64,000 nucleotides of DNA, from positions 62,001 through 126,000 of the forward strand of contig CAJYJO010000050.1 in assembly GCA_913774845.1 (NCBI GenBank). The letters are read 5' to 3'. Each line of letters begins with the position of its first letter. Position 1 is the stretch's first letter. The DNA is from an uncultured Microbacterium sp. (GTDB lineage: Bacteria; Actinomycetota; Actinomycetes; Actinomycetales; Microbacteriaceae). The notes under the pieces were generated by a model. It was not told where the DNA came from. It saw only the letters and a program-made list of their open reading frames with translations, and did no database searches. Position numbers and translations under genes: made by a program. Below, piece after piece: positions 45,953 through 54,047 of this stretch.

Positions 45953-47742
45953 TGCTCCCGGAACCGGCCACCCTCCCCGTGGCGCGCTACCGCGATTCGC
46001 TGCGCTGGCTCACCCGCGCGATGCGACGGCATCCCCTCCTCCTGGGCACGGCCCTCGTGACGGGCCTGCTGGCCGCGGCCGCCGCCCTCGTCCCCGTCTA
46101 CGCCATGGGCTGGATCGTCGATGCGGCGGTCGCCGGCCGGCCCGCGACCGACATCGTCGGCCCCGCCGCGGTGCTGGGCGCGGCGACCCTCGCCGCGGGG
46201 GTGCTCGCGGGTGTCGGAACCTACGCGATCACGCGTCTCGGCGAGACCACCGTGGCGGTCCTTCGCGAAGACGTCGTCCGCGACGTGCTACTGCTCCCCG
46301 TGGGGGCGACCGAGACCGGCGGACGCGGCGACGTGCTCTCCCGCGTCGGTGACGACATCGCCCGCATCACCCGGGCCGGCGGCGACGTCGTCCCCACGGT
46401 GCTCGCCGCGGTGCTGCTCGTGGTGGTGTCGCTGGGCTCGCTCTTCGGCGTCGACCCGGTCCTCGGTCTCGCCGGGCTGCTGACGCTCCCCCTCTACGCC
46501 GCCGCTCTGCGGTGGTACCTCCCGCGCAGCGCCCCGCTGTACGCGCGGGAGCGCGCCGCCGCCGGCGCACGCAGCGAGGCGCTCGTCTCGAGCCTGCACG
46601 GGCGTGAGACGGTGCACGCGTACGGCATGGAGGCGGCCCGCCTCGACGACATCCGCGTCGCCTCCGAGCGCTCGCGCACGCTGTCGATCTCGGTGTTCCG
46701 CCTGCTGCTCGGCTTCGTCGGACGAGCGAACCTGGCGGAGTTCTGCGGCATGGCCGTGCTGTTCGTCGCCGGCTTCGTGCGTTTCACCAGCGGAGACGTC
46801 TCGATCGGCGGGGTGACCGCGGCGATCCTGCTCTTCCATCGCCTGTTCACCCCGTTCGGCGCGATCCTGTTCCTGTTCGACGAGATGCAGTCCGCCGGGG
46901 CCGCGATGAACCGCCTCGTCGGGATCGTCCGGATGCCCCGCTCGTCTCGGCCCGCGACCGCCCGCCCCACGGGTCGCGACCTCGCTGTCGAGGACGTCCG
47001 CTTCGCCTACGGTCCGGGCGACGACGTGCTTCACGGCGTCTCGTTCACGGTCCCCACCGGCACCCGACTGGCCCTCGTGGGGGCCTCCGGGGCCGGGAAG
47101 ACGACCGCGGCCCTCATCGCCGCGGGCGCCCTCGCCCCGCACCACGGCGGCGTGCGGCTGGGCGGGGCGCCTCTCCCGGAGCTCGGCGACGAACAGATGC
47201 GCTCGCGCATCGCCGTGCTCAGTCAGGACGTCCACGTCGTCGCGGGCCCCGTGATCGAGGACCTCCGCCTCGCGGATCCGGATGCCGACGAGCCGACGAT
47301 CTGGAGAGCGCTCGAGACCGTGGGGGCCGACGCGTGGGTGCGTGCGCTGCCCGCGGGTCTGCACACCGCGGTGGGCGCACACCACCACCGGCTGACCGCG
47401 GCGCAGCGGCAGCAGATCGCCCTCGCCCGTCTCGTCCTCACCGACCCCGACGTCGCGATCCTGGACGAGGCCACCGCGGAAGCCGGAAGCGCGGGCGCTC
47501 TCGCCCTCGAACGCAGCGCCCTCGCGGCCACCGAGGGACGCACCACCCTGATCGTCGCGCACCGTCTCACGCAGGCGGCGACCGCCGACGCCGTCGCCGT
47601 CATGGCGGCGGGACGCATCGTCGAGACCGGTACGCACGAGAGCCTCCTCGCCCGCGGCGGCATCTACGCCCGGCAGTGGGCGGCCTGGCGCGGCGAACCG
47701 GACGATGCCGGCATCGCCCATCCCGATCCCCCGGCGCACTGA
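45949..47742 (+). CDS. Siderophore ABC exporter, ATP-binding half
   Basis: This 597-residue half-transporter has six membrane helices in about 30-320 and an NBD with canonical Walker A LVGASGAGKTTAALI, Walker B VAILDEATAEAG with the catalytic Glu and H-loop LIVAHRL. The signature is HRLTAAQRQQIALARL, which lacks the SGG of LSGGQ. The two halves are complementary: this Walker A plus the partner's LSGGQ make one complete ATP site, while the other site is dead on both faces. The start is ATGATG at 45949, overlapping the partner's stop. Fifty-seven bases separate it from the binding-protein gene. Confidence 0.88.
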   Translation: MMLPEPATLPVARYRDSLRWLTRAMRRHPLLLGTALVTGLLAAAAALVPVYAMGWIVDAAVAGRPATDIVGPAAVLGAATLAAGVLAGVGTYAITRLGETTVAVLREDVVRDVLLLPVGATETGGRGDVLSRVGDDIARITRAGGDVVPTVLAAVLLVVVSLGSLFGVDPVLGLAGLLTLPLYAAALRWYLPRSAPLYARERAAAGARSEALVSSLHGRETVHAYGMEAARLDDIRVASERSRTLSISVFRLLLGFVGRANLAEFCGMAVLFVAGFVRFTSGDVSIGGVTAAILLFHRLFTPFGAILFLFDEMQSAGAAMNRLVGIVRMPRSSRPATARPTGRDLAVEDVRFAYGPGDDVLHGVSFTVPTGTRLALVGASGAGKTTAALIAAGALAPHHGGVRLGGAPLPELGDEQMRSRIAVLSQDVHVVAGPVIEDLRLADPDADEPTIWRALETVGADAWVRALPAGLHTAVGAHHHRLTAAQRQQIALARLVLTDPDVAILDEATAEAGSAGALALERSALAATEGRTTLIVAHRLTQAATADAVAVMAAGRIVETGTHESLLARGGIYARQWAAWRGEPDDAGIAHPDPPAH

Positions 47743-47799
47743 GCATCGCGCAGGCGACCGATCCCCACCCGAAACACCACAGCAAAGGCGGTAAACACC

Positions 47800-48816
47800 A
47801 TGCAGTTCCGTTCGAAGAGCCCCGTGCGGGCGCTCACCCTCTTCGGCCTCGCGGCCCTGGCCCTCACCCAGGCGGGATGCGCCACCGGTTCCGCCCCCGC
47901 CACCGGCGGGGACGAGGCCGCCGGCTTCTCCTACACCGACGCCCGGGGCGATCAGGTCACCCTCGACGCCCTCCCCGACCGGATCGTGATGAGCGAGCAG
48001 GCGGCGGCCGCGCTCATCCCCTACGGCATCCGGCCGGTCGGCATCTGGGGCTCGAGCACCCCCGACAAGAGCGGAGTGCTCGCGGGTCTCGACGTCTCCG
48101 GGATCGAGTCGCTGGGCGTCTCGTACGGGGACGTCGACGTGGACCGACTGGCCTCCCTCGAACCCGATCTCGTGATCACGGGGTGGTACGCCGGCGGGTA
48201 CCTCGGCGGTCTCGGGGCAGAGGATGCCGAAGTGTCCACGCAGATCGAGCAGGTCGCCCCGATGATCACGGTGTCGGCGCAGAAGAGCGCGTCGGCCTCG
48301 CTCGACGACTGGCGCACGCTCGCGCAGACGCTCGGCGCCGACGTCGACTCCGGAACGATCGCCGCCGAGAAGACCGCGTACGACGCCGCGGTCGCCGAGG
48401 CGAAGGCCGCCCTCGCCGAGCGTCCCGGGACGACCGCGTACGCGATCGCGCCGTCCACGCAGTTCTACGTGGCCATCCCCGACGAGTTCGCCGAACTCAT
48501 CGACTACACCGATTGGGGCCTCGACGTGAAGCAGTCCGACGTCGCGCGCAACGACACCTCCGGGTCGTTCAGCCCCGTCAGCTGGGAGAACGCGGGCGAC
48601 TACGCCTCCGACCTGCTGCTGTACGACACCCGCTCCTGGACCACGCCGCTGGCGCAGGTGACGAGCGAGCACCCGACCGTCGGCACGCTGAACGCCGTCG
48701 CCCAGGGCCACGTCGCGGCCTGGACCACCGACGCGACGTTCAACTACGCCAGCTACACGAAGCAGATCGAGCTGCTCACGGACGCCGTGAAGGCGTTGCC
48801 CGCGAAGACGGCCTGA
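47800..48816 (+). CDS. Ferric-siderophore-binding lipoprotein
   Basis: This 338-residue periplasmic-binding protein is of the FepB/FecB class. The N-terminal lipoprotein signal has basic KSPVRAL, a hydrophobic core and the lipobox TQAGC with the acylated Cys near 27; then a Gly/Ala-rich linker. Two lobes are joined by a long helix (KTAYDAAVAEAKAAL). DALPDRIVMSEQAAAALIPYG and EPDLVITGWYAGGYLGGL are typical of the fold. It should capture the ferric form of the locus's siderophore at the membrane and hand it to the downstream permeases. AAAGGCGG lies 10 nt before the ATG. Confidence 0.9.
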   Translation: MQFRSKSPVRALTLFGLAALALTQAGCATGSAPATGGDEAAGFSYTDARGDQVTLDALPDRIVMSEQAAAALIPYGIRPVGIWGSSTPDKSGVLAGLDVSGIESLGVSYGDVDVDRLASLEPDLVITGWYAGGYLGGLGAEDAEVSTQIEQVAPMITVSAQKSASASLDDWRTLAQTLGADVDSGTIAAEKTAYDAAVAEAKAALAERPGTTAYAIAPSTQFYVAIPDEFAELIDYTDWGLDVKQSDVARNDTSGSFSPVSWENAGDYASDLLLYDTRSWTTPLAQVTSEHPTVGTLNAVAQGHVAAWTTDATFNYASYTKQIELLTDAVKALPAKTA

Positions 48817-48848
48817 CCGACAGCCGAGCGATGGGATCGAGGAGCGCG

Positions 48849-50201
48849 ATGAGCCTGACCGACCTGGTGCCCGGGGCCCCGGATCGGCCGGAGCGCGCCC
48901 CCGACCCGCCGCGGGCGGGGCTCCGGGCGGCAGCACGTCTCATCGACGTGCTGCTGCCCGTCGTCCCGGTGATGATGACGGTGGTCCTGGTGCTCTCCAT
49001 CCCCGACGAACTCGGGGCCTGGCAGAGCGACCGGATCGTCGTCGCGCTGGGCGGTCTCGCGCTGGCGGCGGGGCTGGTGGTCGTCGACGTCTCCCGTCAT
49101 CGCCGCGGGCAGAGCATCGGAATGGCGGCGGTCGGACTCGCCCGCGTCCCCGACCTCGGGGTGCGCGCGCTGGCGGAGCTGCGCCGGGCGGGGATCGACA
49201 TCGACACCCTCGTCGTCCGTCCCCGCCGAACGGTCGGCATCCTCGCCGTGCTGGCGGCGGTCGTCGTCGGCGTCGCGATGATCGCGATCGCGGTCGGGGC
49301 GCGCACCGTCACGCTGCCCGAGGTGGCGCACGCGTTCCTCGGCGAGCCCTCCACGTACAACGACGTCGTGATCCGTGAGCGGGCGCCGCGCGCGGTCGTC
49401 GCGATCGCGGCGGGCCTGGCCCTGGGCGCGGCGGGGGCGATCGTGCAGGCTCACACGCGCAACCCGCTCGCCGATCCCGACCTGCTGGGCATCACGCGCG
49501 GGGCCACGGTGGCGACCGTGCTCGCGATCGCCCTGGGCGGTCTGACCACCCCGGCGCAGTACACGGTCTTCGCGCTCCTCGGAGCGCTCATCGTGACGGT
49601 GCTCGTCATCGTGATCGCCGAGACGCTCGGCGACACGGTCATCGCGCTCCCGCTCATCGGGGCGGCCATCTCCTCCGTGCTCGGCAGCGTCGCGGCGATG
49701 CTGCTCCTGCTCGACCAGACCGTGCAGCAGTCCTTCCGTCGGTGGCTGATCGGCGGGCTCTCCGATGCGCCGTTGTCCACCTTCGCCGTGCCCCTCGTCG
49801 CCATCGCCCTCGGGCTGACGATCGCGCTCGCGTGCGCGCCGTCGTTGAACACCCTGAGCCTCGGCGTCGAGATGGCGGCATCCGTCGGCACCGACGTGCG
49901 CCGTGCCCGCATCGGCGGCCTCCTCGCCGTCGGGCTGCTCGCGGGTGCGGCGACGGCCGTCTGCGGCCCGCTCGCGTTCCTCGGCCTCATCGCGCCGCAC
50001 GCCGCCCGCCTGCTGGTCGGCACCGACCACCGCGTGCTGTTGCCCGCCTCGGCGCTGACCGGCGCGGTCGCCCTGCTGTTCGCCGACCTGCTCGGACGCA
50101 CCGTCGCCCGCCCCGAGGAGGTGCCGGCGGGCATCGTCTTCCTCCTGGTCGGCGCCCCGCTGTTCGTGCTGCTGGCGCGCCGGAAGGGGGTCGCCCCGTG
50201 A
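48849..50201 (+). CDS. FecCD-family permease with N-terminal RDD-like domain
   Basis: This 450-residue protein is about 110 longer than normal FecC/FecD permeases. Residues 20-110 form a two-helix segment with an RDD-family look: ARLIDVLLPVVPVMM near residue 28 and RHRRGQSIGMAAVGL near residue 80, followed by RPRR. From about residue 120 the usual permease begins: RAPRAVVAIAAGLALGAAGAIVQAHTRNPLADPDLLGI, LPLIGAAISSV, GPLAFLGLIAPHAARLL and EVPAGIVFLLVGAPLF. It imports the ferric siderophore with the next gene. ATG at 48849 has GAGGAG 5 nt upstream; an ATG at 48831 would add six residues. Confidence 0.85.
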   Translation: MSLTDLVPGAPDRPERAPDPPRAGLRAAARLIDVLLPVVPVMMTVVLVLSIPDELGAWQSDRIVVALGGLALAAGLVVVDVSRHRRGQSIGMAAVGLARVPDLGVRALAELRRAGIDIDTLVVRPRRTVGILAVLAAVVVGVAMIAIAVGARTVTLPEVAHAFLGEPSTYNDVVIRERAPRAVVAIAAGLALGAAGAIVQAHTRNPLADPDLLGITRGATVATVLAIALGGLTTPAQYTVFALLGALIVTVLVIVIAETLGDTVIALPLIGAAISSVLGSVAAMLLLLDQTVQQSFRRWLIGGLSDAPLSTFAVPLVAIALGLTIALACAPSLNTLSLGVEMAASVGTDVRRARIGGLLAVGLLAGAATAVCGPLAFLGLIAPHAARLLVGTDHRVLLPASALTGAVALLFADLLGRTVARPEEVPAGIVFLLVGAPLFVLLARRKGVAP

Positions 50202-51238
50202 GGGGGGACGTCCGCGTGCTGCGCGTGGGGACGGTCTCGGTGGTCCTGCGCGCTCGGCCCCTGGTCGTCTTCGTCGCGCTGGTGGTCGCGTGCGTCCTCA
50301 TGTTCACGGTCTCCCTCAGCGCGGGGAGCACTTGGGTGGAACCCGCGAAGGTCATCGACGCGCTCGTCGGAGGGGCGGGCCAAGCCGTCCGCTACCAGGT
50401 GCTGGGCCTCCGTCTGCCCCGCTCGGTGATCGCCCTCCTCGCCGGAGCGGCGCTCGGTCTCGCGGGGGCGTTCCTCCAGGCGGTCGCCCGCAACCCGCTC
50501 GCGAGCCCCGACGTGCTCGGCGTGACCAGCGGCGCCGCGGTCGGAGCCGCTGCGGTGTTCATCCTGGGCTGGCGACCCCTCGACGTCCCTCTGACCCTCT
50601 CGCTCCCGCTGGGGGCGGTGACCGGCGGCGCCGTCGCGGCCGTCGCGGTGTTTTCGCTCTCCGGAGGAACCCCCGGGACTCTCCGGCTCATCCTCGTCGG
50701 GATCGGCGTGAACGCCGCCCTGGTGGGCATCCTGCACGCACTGCTCATCGCCGGCGGCACGTACGACACCCTGCAGATGCAGGTGTGGCTCACGGGCGAC
50801 CTGTCGTCCGATGCCGCGCGCATCGCCCCGCTCGTCGGGGTCCTCGCCCTCACGGCGCTCGTCGGTGCGGCCTCGTCCCGATCGAGGGCGGCGCTGCACC
50901 TGGGCGACGACGTCGCGCACGGCGTCGGCGTACCCGTCGGACGCACGCGCGCGGTGCTGGTGGCCGCGTCGGTGCTCTCCGCGTCCGCCGCCGTCGCCGC
51001 GGCCGGGCCGCTCGGCTTCGTCGCGCTCTCCGCACCGCAGATCGCGCGCTCCCTCACCCGAGAAGCGCGCGCTCCGCTCGGGTGCACGGCGGCCTGCGGG
51101 GCCCTCCTCGTCCTCGCCGCCGACCTCACCGCGCGCACCCTCTTCTCGGGCGCGGTCTCGGTGGGCCTGCTCACCGCGATCGTGGGCGGCCCGATCCTGA
51201 TCTCCCTGATGCTGCGACGACTGAGGAGCCCGGCATGA
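50198..51238 (+). CDS. FecCD-family ferric siderophore permease
   Basis: This 346-residue permease has about ten membrane helices. The family blocks are RLPRSVIALLAGAALGLAGAFLQAVARNPLASPDVLGVTSGAAVG (about 70-115), LILVGIGVNAALVGIL, LTGDLSSDA, and AGPLGFVALSAPQIARSLT with the EAA-like coupling helix. It pairs with the RDD-fused permease to form the membrane channel. The GTG at 50198 overlaps the previous stop by 4 bp, and the ATPase gene starts inside its own stop, so all three are translated together. Confidence 0.9.
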   Translation: MRGDVRVLRVGTVSVVLRARPLVVFVALVVACVLMFTVSLSAGSTWVEPAKVIDALVGGAGQAVRYQVLGLRLPRSVIALLAGAALGLAGAFLQAVARNPLASPDVLGVTSGAAVGAAAVFILGWRPLDVPLTLSLPLGAVTGGAVAAVAVFSLSGGTPGTLRLILVGIGVNAALVGILHALLIAGGTYDTLQMQVWLTGDLSSDAARIAPLVGVLALTALVGAASSRSRAALHLGDDVAHGVGVPVGRTRAVLVAASVLSASAAVAAAGPLGFVALSAPQIARSLTREARAPLGCTAACGALLVLAADLTARTLFSGAVSVGLLTAIVGGPILISLMLRRLRSPA

Positions 51239-52089
51239 CCGATCACGCTGCCCACCCCTTGACGGCATCCGGCCTGCGCGTCGGCTACGGGGGTCGCCGG
51301 ATCCTCGGGGGCGTCGACCTCACGGTGCGCCCGGGCACGGTCACCGCCGTCATCGGCCCGAACGGCAGCGGCAAGTCGACGCTGCTGCGGACTCTCGCGC
51401 GCCTGCTGAGTCCTGACGAGGGTTCCGTCACGATCGACGGTCGCCCCCTGTCCACGCTGCGGGCCCGCAAGCTCGCGAGGGCGATGGCCTTCCTGCCGCA
51501 GGCCCCCACCGCCCCCGAGGGGATGTCGGTGCGCGAGCTGGTGGCCCGGGGCCGGCATCCGCACCAGTCGTTGCTCCGCCAGTGGAGCACCGCCGACGCG
51601 GCGTCCGTGGAGGCCGCCCTCCGGCTCACCGGTCTGGACGACCTCGCCGATCGTGACGTGCACACCCTCTCAGGCGGTCAACGGCAGCGCGCGTGGATCG
51701 CGTTGAGCCTCGCCCAGGACACCCGGATCCTGCTCCTGGACGAACCGACCACGTACCTCGACATCGCCCACTCGGTGGAGGTGCTCGACCTCGTCGACCA
51801 CCTCTGCGTCGACCTCGGCCGGACCGTCGTCATGGTGATCCACGATCTCAACCTCGCGATCCGCTACGCCGACGAGCTCGTCGTCGTCCACGAGGGGCGC
51901 ATCGCCGCGCAGGGCGCGCCGGAGCACGTGATCACCGAGCGCCTGCTCGAGACCGTCTTCGGGCTGACCGCGCGCGTCGTCGCCGATCCCGTCTCGGGAC
52001 GCCCCCTCGTCGTGCCCGTCGGGCGGCGACGTACCCGCCCATCACACGCACCCCACCCCGGAGAGTCAGGAGACACCCATGTCGCATAA
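51235..52089 (+). CDS. Ferric siderophore ABC transporter ATPase (FepC-like)
   Basis: This 284-residue ATPase energises the FecCD permease pair. Walker A is GPNGSGKSTLLRTL near residue 42, the Q-loop FLPQAPTAPEGMSVREL, the signature LSGGQRQRAWIALSLAQ and Walker B ILLLDEPTTYLDIAHSVEVL, with the H-loop VIHDLN. This is the diagnostic FepC/FhuC pattern. The C-terminal 20 residues are basic and probably disordered. It overlaps the permease gene by 4 bp and the MbtH-like gene by 11 bp. Confidence 0.93.
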   Translation: MTDHAAHPLTASGLRVGYGGRRILGGVDLTVRPGTVTAVIGPNGSGKSTLLRTLARLLSPDEGSVTIDGRPLSTLRARKLARAMAFLPQAPTAPEGMSVRELVARGRHPHQSLLRQWSTADAASVEAALRLTGLDDLADRDVHTLSGGQRQRAWIALSLAQDTRILLLDEPTTYLDIAHSVEVLDLVDHLCVDLGRTVVMVIHDLNLAIRYADELVVVHEGRIAAQGAPEHVITERLLETVFGLTARVVADPVSGRPLVVPVGRRRTRPSHAPHPGESGDTHVA

Positions 52090-52312
52090 CCCCTTCGACG
52101 ACGAGACCGCCCGCTTCCTCGTCCTGATCAACGCCGAGGAGCAGCATTCGCTGTGGCCGGTCTTCGCTCCCGTGCCGGAGGGGTGGACCATCGCGCACGG
52201 CGGGCCGGACGGAGCCCCGCGGGGCGACTGCCTCGCCTTCGTCGAGGCGAACTGGACCGATCTGCGCCCGCGCAGCCTCCGCGACGCGCAGGCCGCGGCG
52301 TCTCGCGGGTGA
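52079..52312 (+). CDS. mbtH: MbtH-like protein
   Basis: This 77-residue protein binds NRPS adenylation domains and activates or stabilises them. The family motif is complete: NPFDDE near residue 4, N-x-EEQHSLWPVF near residue 18 and PEGWTIAHG near residue 33, followed by CLAFVEANWTDLRPRSL. Its presence in the rightward operon supports dependence of one or more of the three adenylation domains on it. The ATG at 52079 lies within the 3' end of the ATPase gene, preceded by GGAG at 52063-52070. Confidence 0.93.
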   Translation: MSHNPFDDETARFLVLINAEEQHSLWPVFAPVPEGWTIAHGGPDGAPRGDCLAFVEANWTDLRPRSLRDAQAAASRG

Positions 52313-52998
52313 TCGAGGCGATCGTCCCGGCGGGGGTGCAGGTCGCCGAAGACCTCGGCGAGAGCCGCGGAGGCATCCTGTTCCCCGAGGAAGCGGCGGT
52401 CGTGGCGGATGCCGTGTCGACGCGGCGCGACGAGTTCGCCGCCGTGCGGGGATGCGCTCGCCGTGCGCTGGCGCGACTCGGTCGTCGCCCGGCTCCGCTC
52501 CTCCCCGGCCCGGGCGGCGCGCCGGTCTGGCCCGCCGGCGTCGCCGGCAGCATGACGCACTGCGCCGGCTACCGTGCGGCGGCCGTCGTCGATCGATCGC
52601 GCCTGTCGAGCATCGGCATCGACGCCGAACCGGACGAGCCGCTTCCGGACGGCGTGCGGCAGCTGATCGCCCGCCCCGAGGAGCTCCGCCGCTTCACCGA
52701 CCTCGACGCCCCGAGCGACCGTCTGCTCTTCAGCGCGAAGGAAGCGGTCTACAAGGCCTGGTACCCCGTGACGCACCGGTGGCTCGACTTCGACGAGGTG
52801 TCGGTGATCCCGGATGCCGCCACCCGGCGCTTCGACGCCTTCGTGCTCACCGCGGGCCCGAACGAGCCCCGCCGTTTCACCGGAGCCTGGACCACGGGGG
52901 CGGGCCTCGTCCTCACCGCGTGCGTGCCGGGCCCCGCGGGCGTTCTCCCGTCGCGAACGCCCGGGATCGGCATCCCGCTCCCAGGGGCCGGATCGTAG
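52309..52998 (+). CDS. Sfp/EntD-type phosphopantetheinyl transferase
   Basis: This 229-residue enzyme transfers phosphopantetheine from coenzyme A to the carrier-protein serines of the NRPS. SIGIDAEPDEPLP near residue 103 holds the metal-binding D-x-E and LLFSAKEAVYKAWYP near residue 140 is the signature with the second Glu and Lys. SMTHCAGYRAAAV before them matches the EntD-like SLSHSGGYAAA block. The GTG at 52309 overlaps the MbtH stop, so both are coupled. It is the last gene of the rightward siderophore operon. Confidence 0.9.
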   Translation: MIEAIVPAGVQVAEDLGESRGGILFPEEAAVVADAVSTRRDEFAAVRGCARRALARLGRRPAPLLPGPGGAPVWPAGVAGSMTHCAGYRAAAVVDRSRLSSIGIDAEPDEPLPDGVRQLIARPEELRRFTDLDAPSDRLLFSAKEAVYKAWYPVTHRWLDFDEVSVIPDAATRRFDAFVLTAGPNEPRRFTGAWTTGAGLVLTACVPGPAGVLPSRTPGIGIPLPGAGS

Positions 52999-53001
52999 GC
53001 T
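52996..53001 (+). promoter_or_regulatory. -10 element TAGGCT, leaderless promoter of the 197-aa gene
   Basis: TAGGCT is followed by six bases and the ATG at 53008. It overlaps the stop codon of the phosphopantetheinyl transferase gene, so the next gene has its own transcript start. Confidence 0.5.
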
Positions 53002-53007
53002 GAGCGC

Positions 53008-53601
53008 ATGTCCCGACTGCAGGCCGACGCCCCCGCCGACCTCTGGGTGCCCGTGACGGGCTCCCTCGGACTTCGTGGCCGTCGCCACCGCAAGGCCGCG
53101 ATCGGCATGCTGCTGAGTCAGGCGAACCAGGCCGCCGGCGTCACCCCGAAGCCTGGCGGCGGCGCCTTCGCGTGGATCCTCAGCCAGGCGGCGCCCCTGC
53201 TCATGCGTCGAGCGGCGGGCCGCGTGCTCGTGTGGGTGTGGAAGAGCGACCCCGAGTTGCTCGTCGTGATGGCGCAGCTGCAGGAGGCCACGCCGCAGGT
53301 GCGCACGGCCCGGGCGATGATGCCGATGGAGTACGACGACACCGAGTCGTTTCGCAATCCGCACCTCGGCACCGGCGAGAAGCTGGCCATGCCGCTCCCC
53401 GACGATCCGAAGACGCCGCCCTTCGCCACCTACACGTGGGACACCGGTTCGCACTTCGTCACCGTGACCGCGGTGTGCTCGGACCGGCAGCGTTTCGGCA
53501 CGGTGATCTCGTCGGTGGATGCCGTCGCCCGCACGGTCCGCGTGGTCGACGACCTGAAGCTCGGCGAATCGCCGACGGTCCTGCGGCTCGACCCGGCCTG
53601 A
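53008..53601 (+). CDS. Conserved-looking hypothetical protein (197 aa)
   Basis: The protein shows no signal peptide. A helical, amphipathic stretch (FAWILSQAAPLLMRRAAGRVLVWVW, about 54-80) precedes a more hydrophilic domain with DDTESFRNPHLGTGEKLAMPLPDDP near residue 110 and a beta-rich end (HFVTVTAVCSDRQRFGTVISSVD). The family is not recognised. It starts 9 bp after the phosphopantetheinyl transferase but has its own TAGGCT -10 element, and it shows no siderophore-related motif, so membership of the iron regulon is doubtful. Confidence 0.7.
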   Translation: MSRLQADAPADLWVPVTGSLGLRGRRHRKAAIGMLLSQANQAAGVTPKPGGGAFAWILSQAAPLLMRRAAGRVLVWVWKSDPELLVVMAQLQEATPQVRTARAMMPMEYDDTESFRNPHLGTGEKLAMPLPDDPKTPPFATYTWDTGSHFVTVTAVCSDRQRFGTVISSVDAVARTVRVVDDLKLGESPTVLRLDPA

Positions 53602-53633
53602 CCCCGCTGCGCCCGTCGACGCCACCCGGCAGA

Positions 53634-53959
53634 GGTGGCTCAGCCTGTCGAAGCCACCCAGCAGAGGTGGCTGAGCCCGTCGAAGCCACCGGACAGAGGT
53701 GGCTGAGCCTGTCGAAGCCACCGGACGTAGGTGGCTGAGCCTGTCGAAGCCACCGGACCCCACGACGGCCCGGTCCCTTCGACAAGCTCAGGGACCTCCC
53801 CAGCTCGAGGAAACCGCGACGGCCCGGTCCCTTCGACACGCTCAGGAACCTCCCCCAGCTCGAGGAAACCGCGACGGCCCGGTCCCTTCGACAAGCTCAG
53901 GAACCTCCCCCAGCTCGGGGAGACCGCGGGTTCCGGTCCCTTCGACAAGCTCAGGGACC
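53634..53959. repeat. Array of eight palindromic repeats with 32-bp then 54-bp period
   Basis: Four copies of GGTGGCTgagcctgtcgAAGCCACC start at 53634, 53666, 53698 and 53730, exactly 32 bp apart (25-bp hairpin plus 7-bp spacer). Four copies of GGTCCCTtcgacaagctcAGG(G/A)ACC follow at 53772, 53826, 53881 and 53935, about 54 bp apart with a conserved spacer (CAGCTCGAGGAAACCGCGAC). Stems are 7 bp. The whole interval 53602-54047 has no gene. Confidence 0.9.
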
Positions 53960-54047
53960 TCGGGCTGGCCAGGGACCTCGGGCTGCTCAGCGGCCTTCCA
54001 CGGATCGAGAGTCACGGGTCGCGCTCGGGGGACCCTCCCGAGGCCGC

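Noticed and set aside
47334-48848. Upstream extension of the RDD-FecCD permease through the binding-protein gene
   Set aside because: It overlaps the exporter and lipoprotein genes in a different frame; the ATG at 48849 has a clear GAGGAG.
35494-52998. Recent horizontal acquisition of the siderophore locus
   Set aside because: Codon use matches the neighbours, the GGATGCC word is as common in the NRPS genes as elsewhere, and no integrase, transposase, tRNA or flanking repeat was found.
53634-53959. CRISPR-like regular array (25-bp repeats, constant spacing)
   Set aside because: The spacers are 7 bp or themselves repeated, the repeats are perfect hairpins of an intergenic family found elsewhere, and no cas gene is present.
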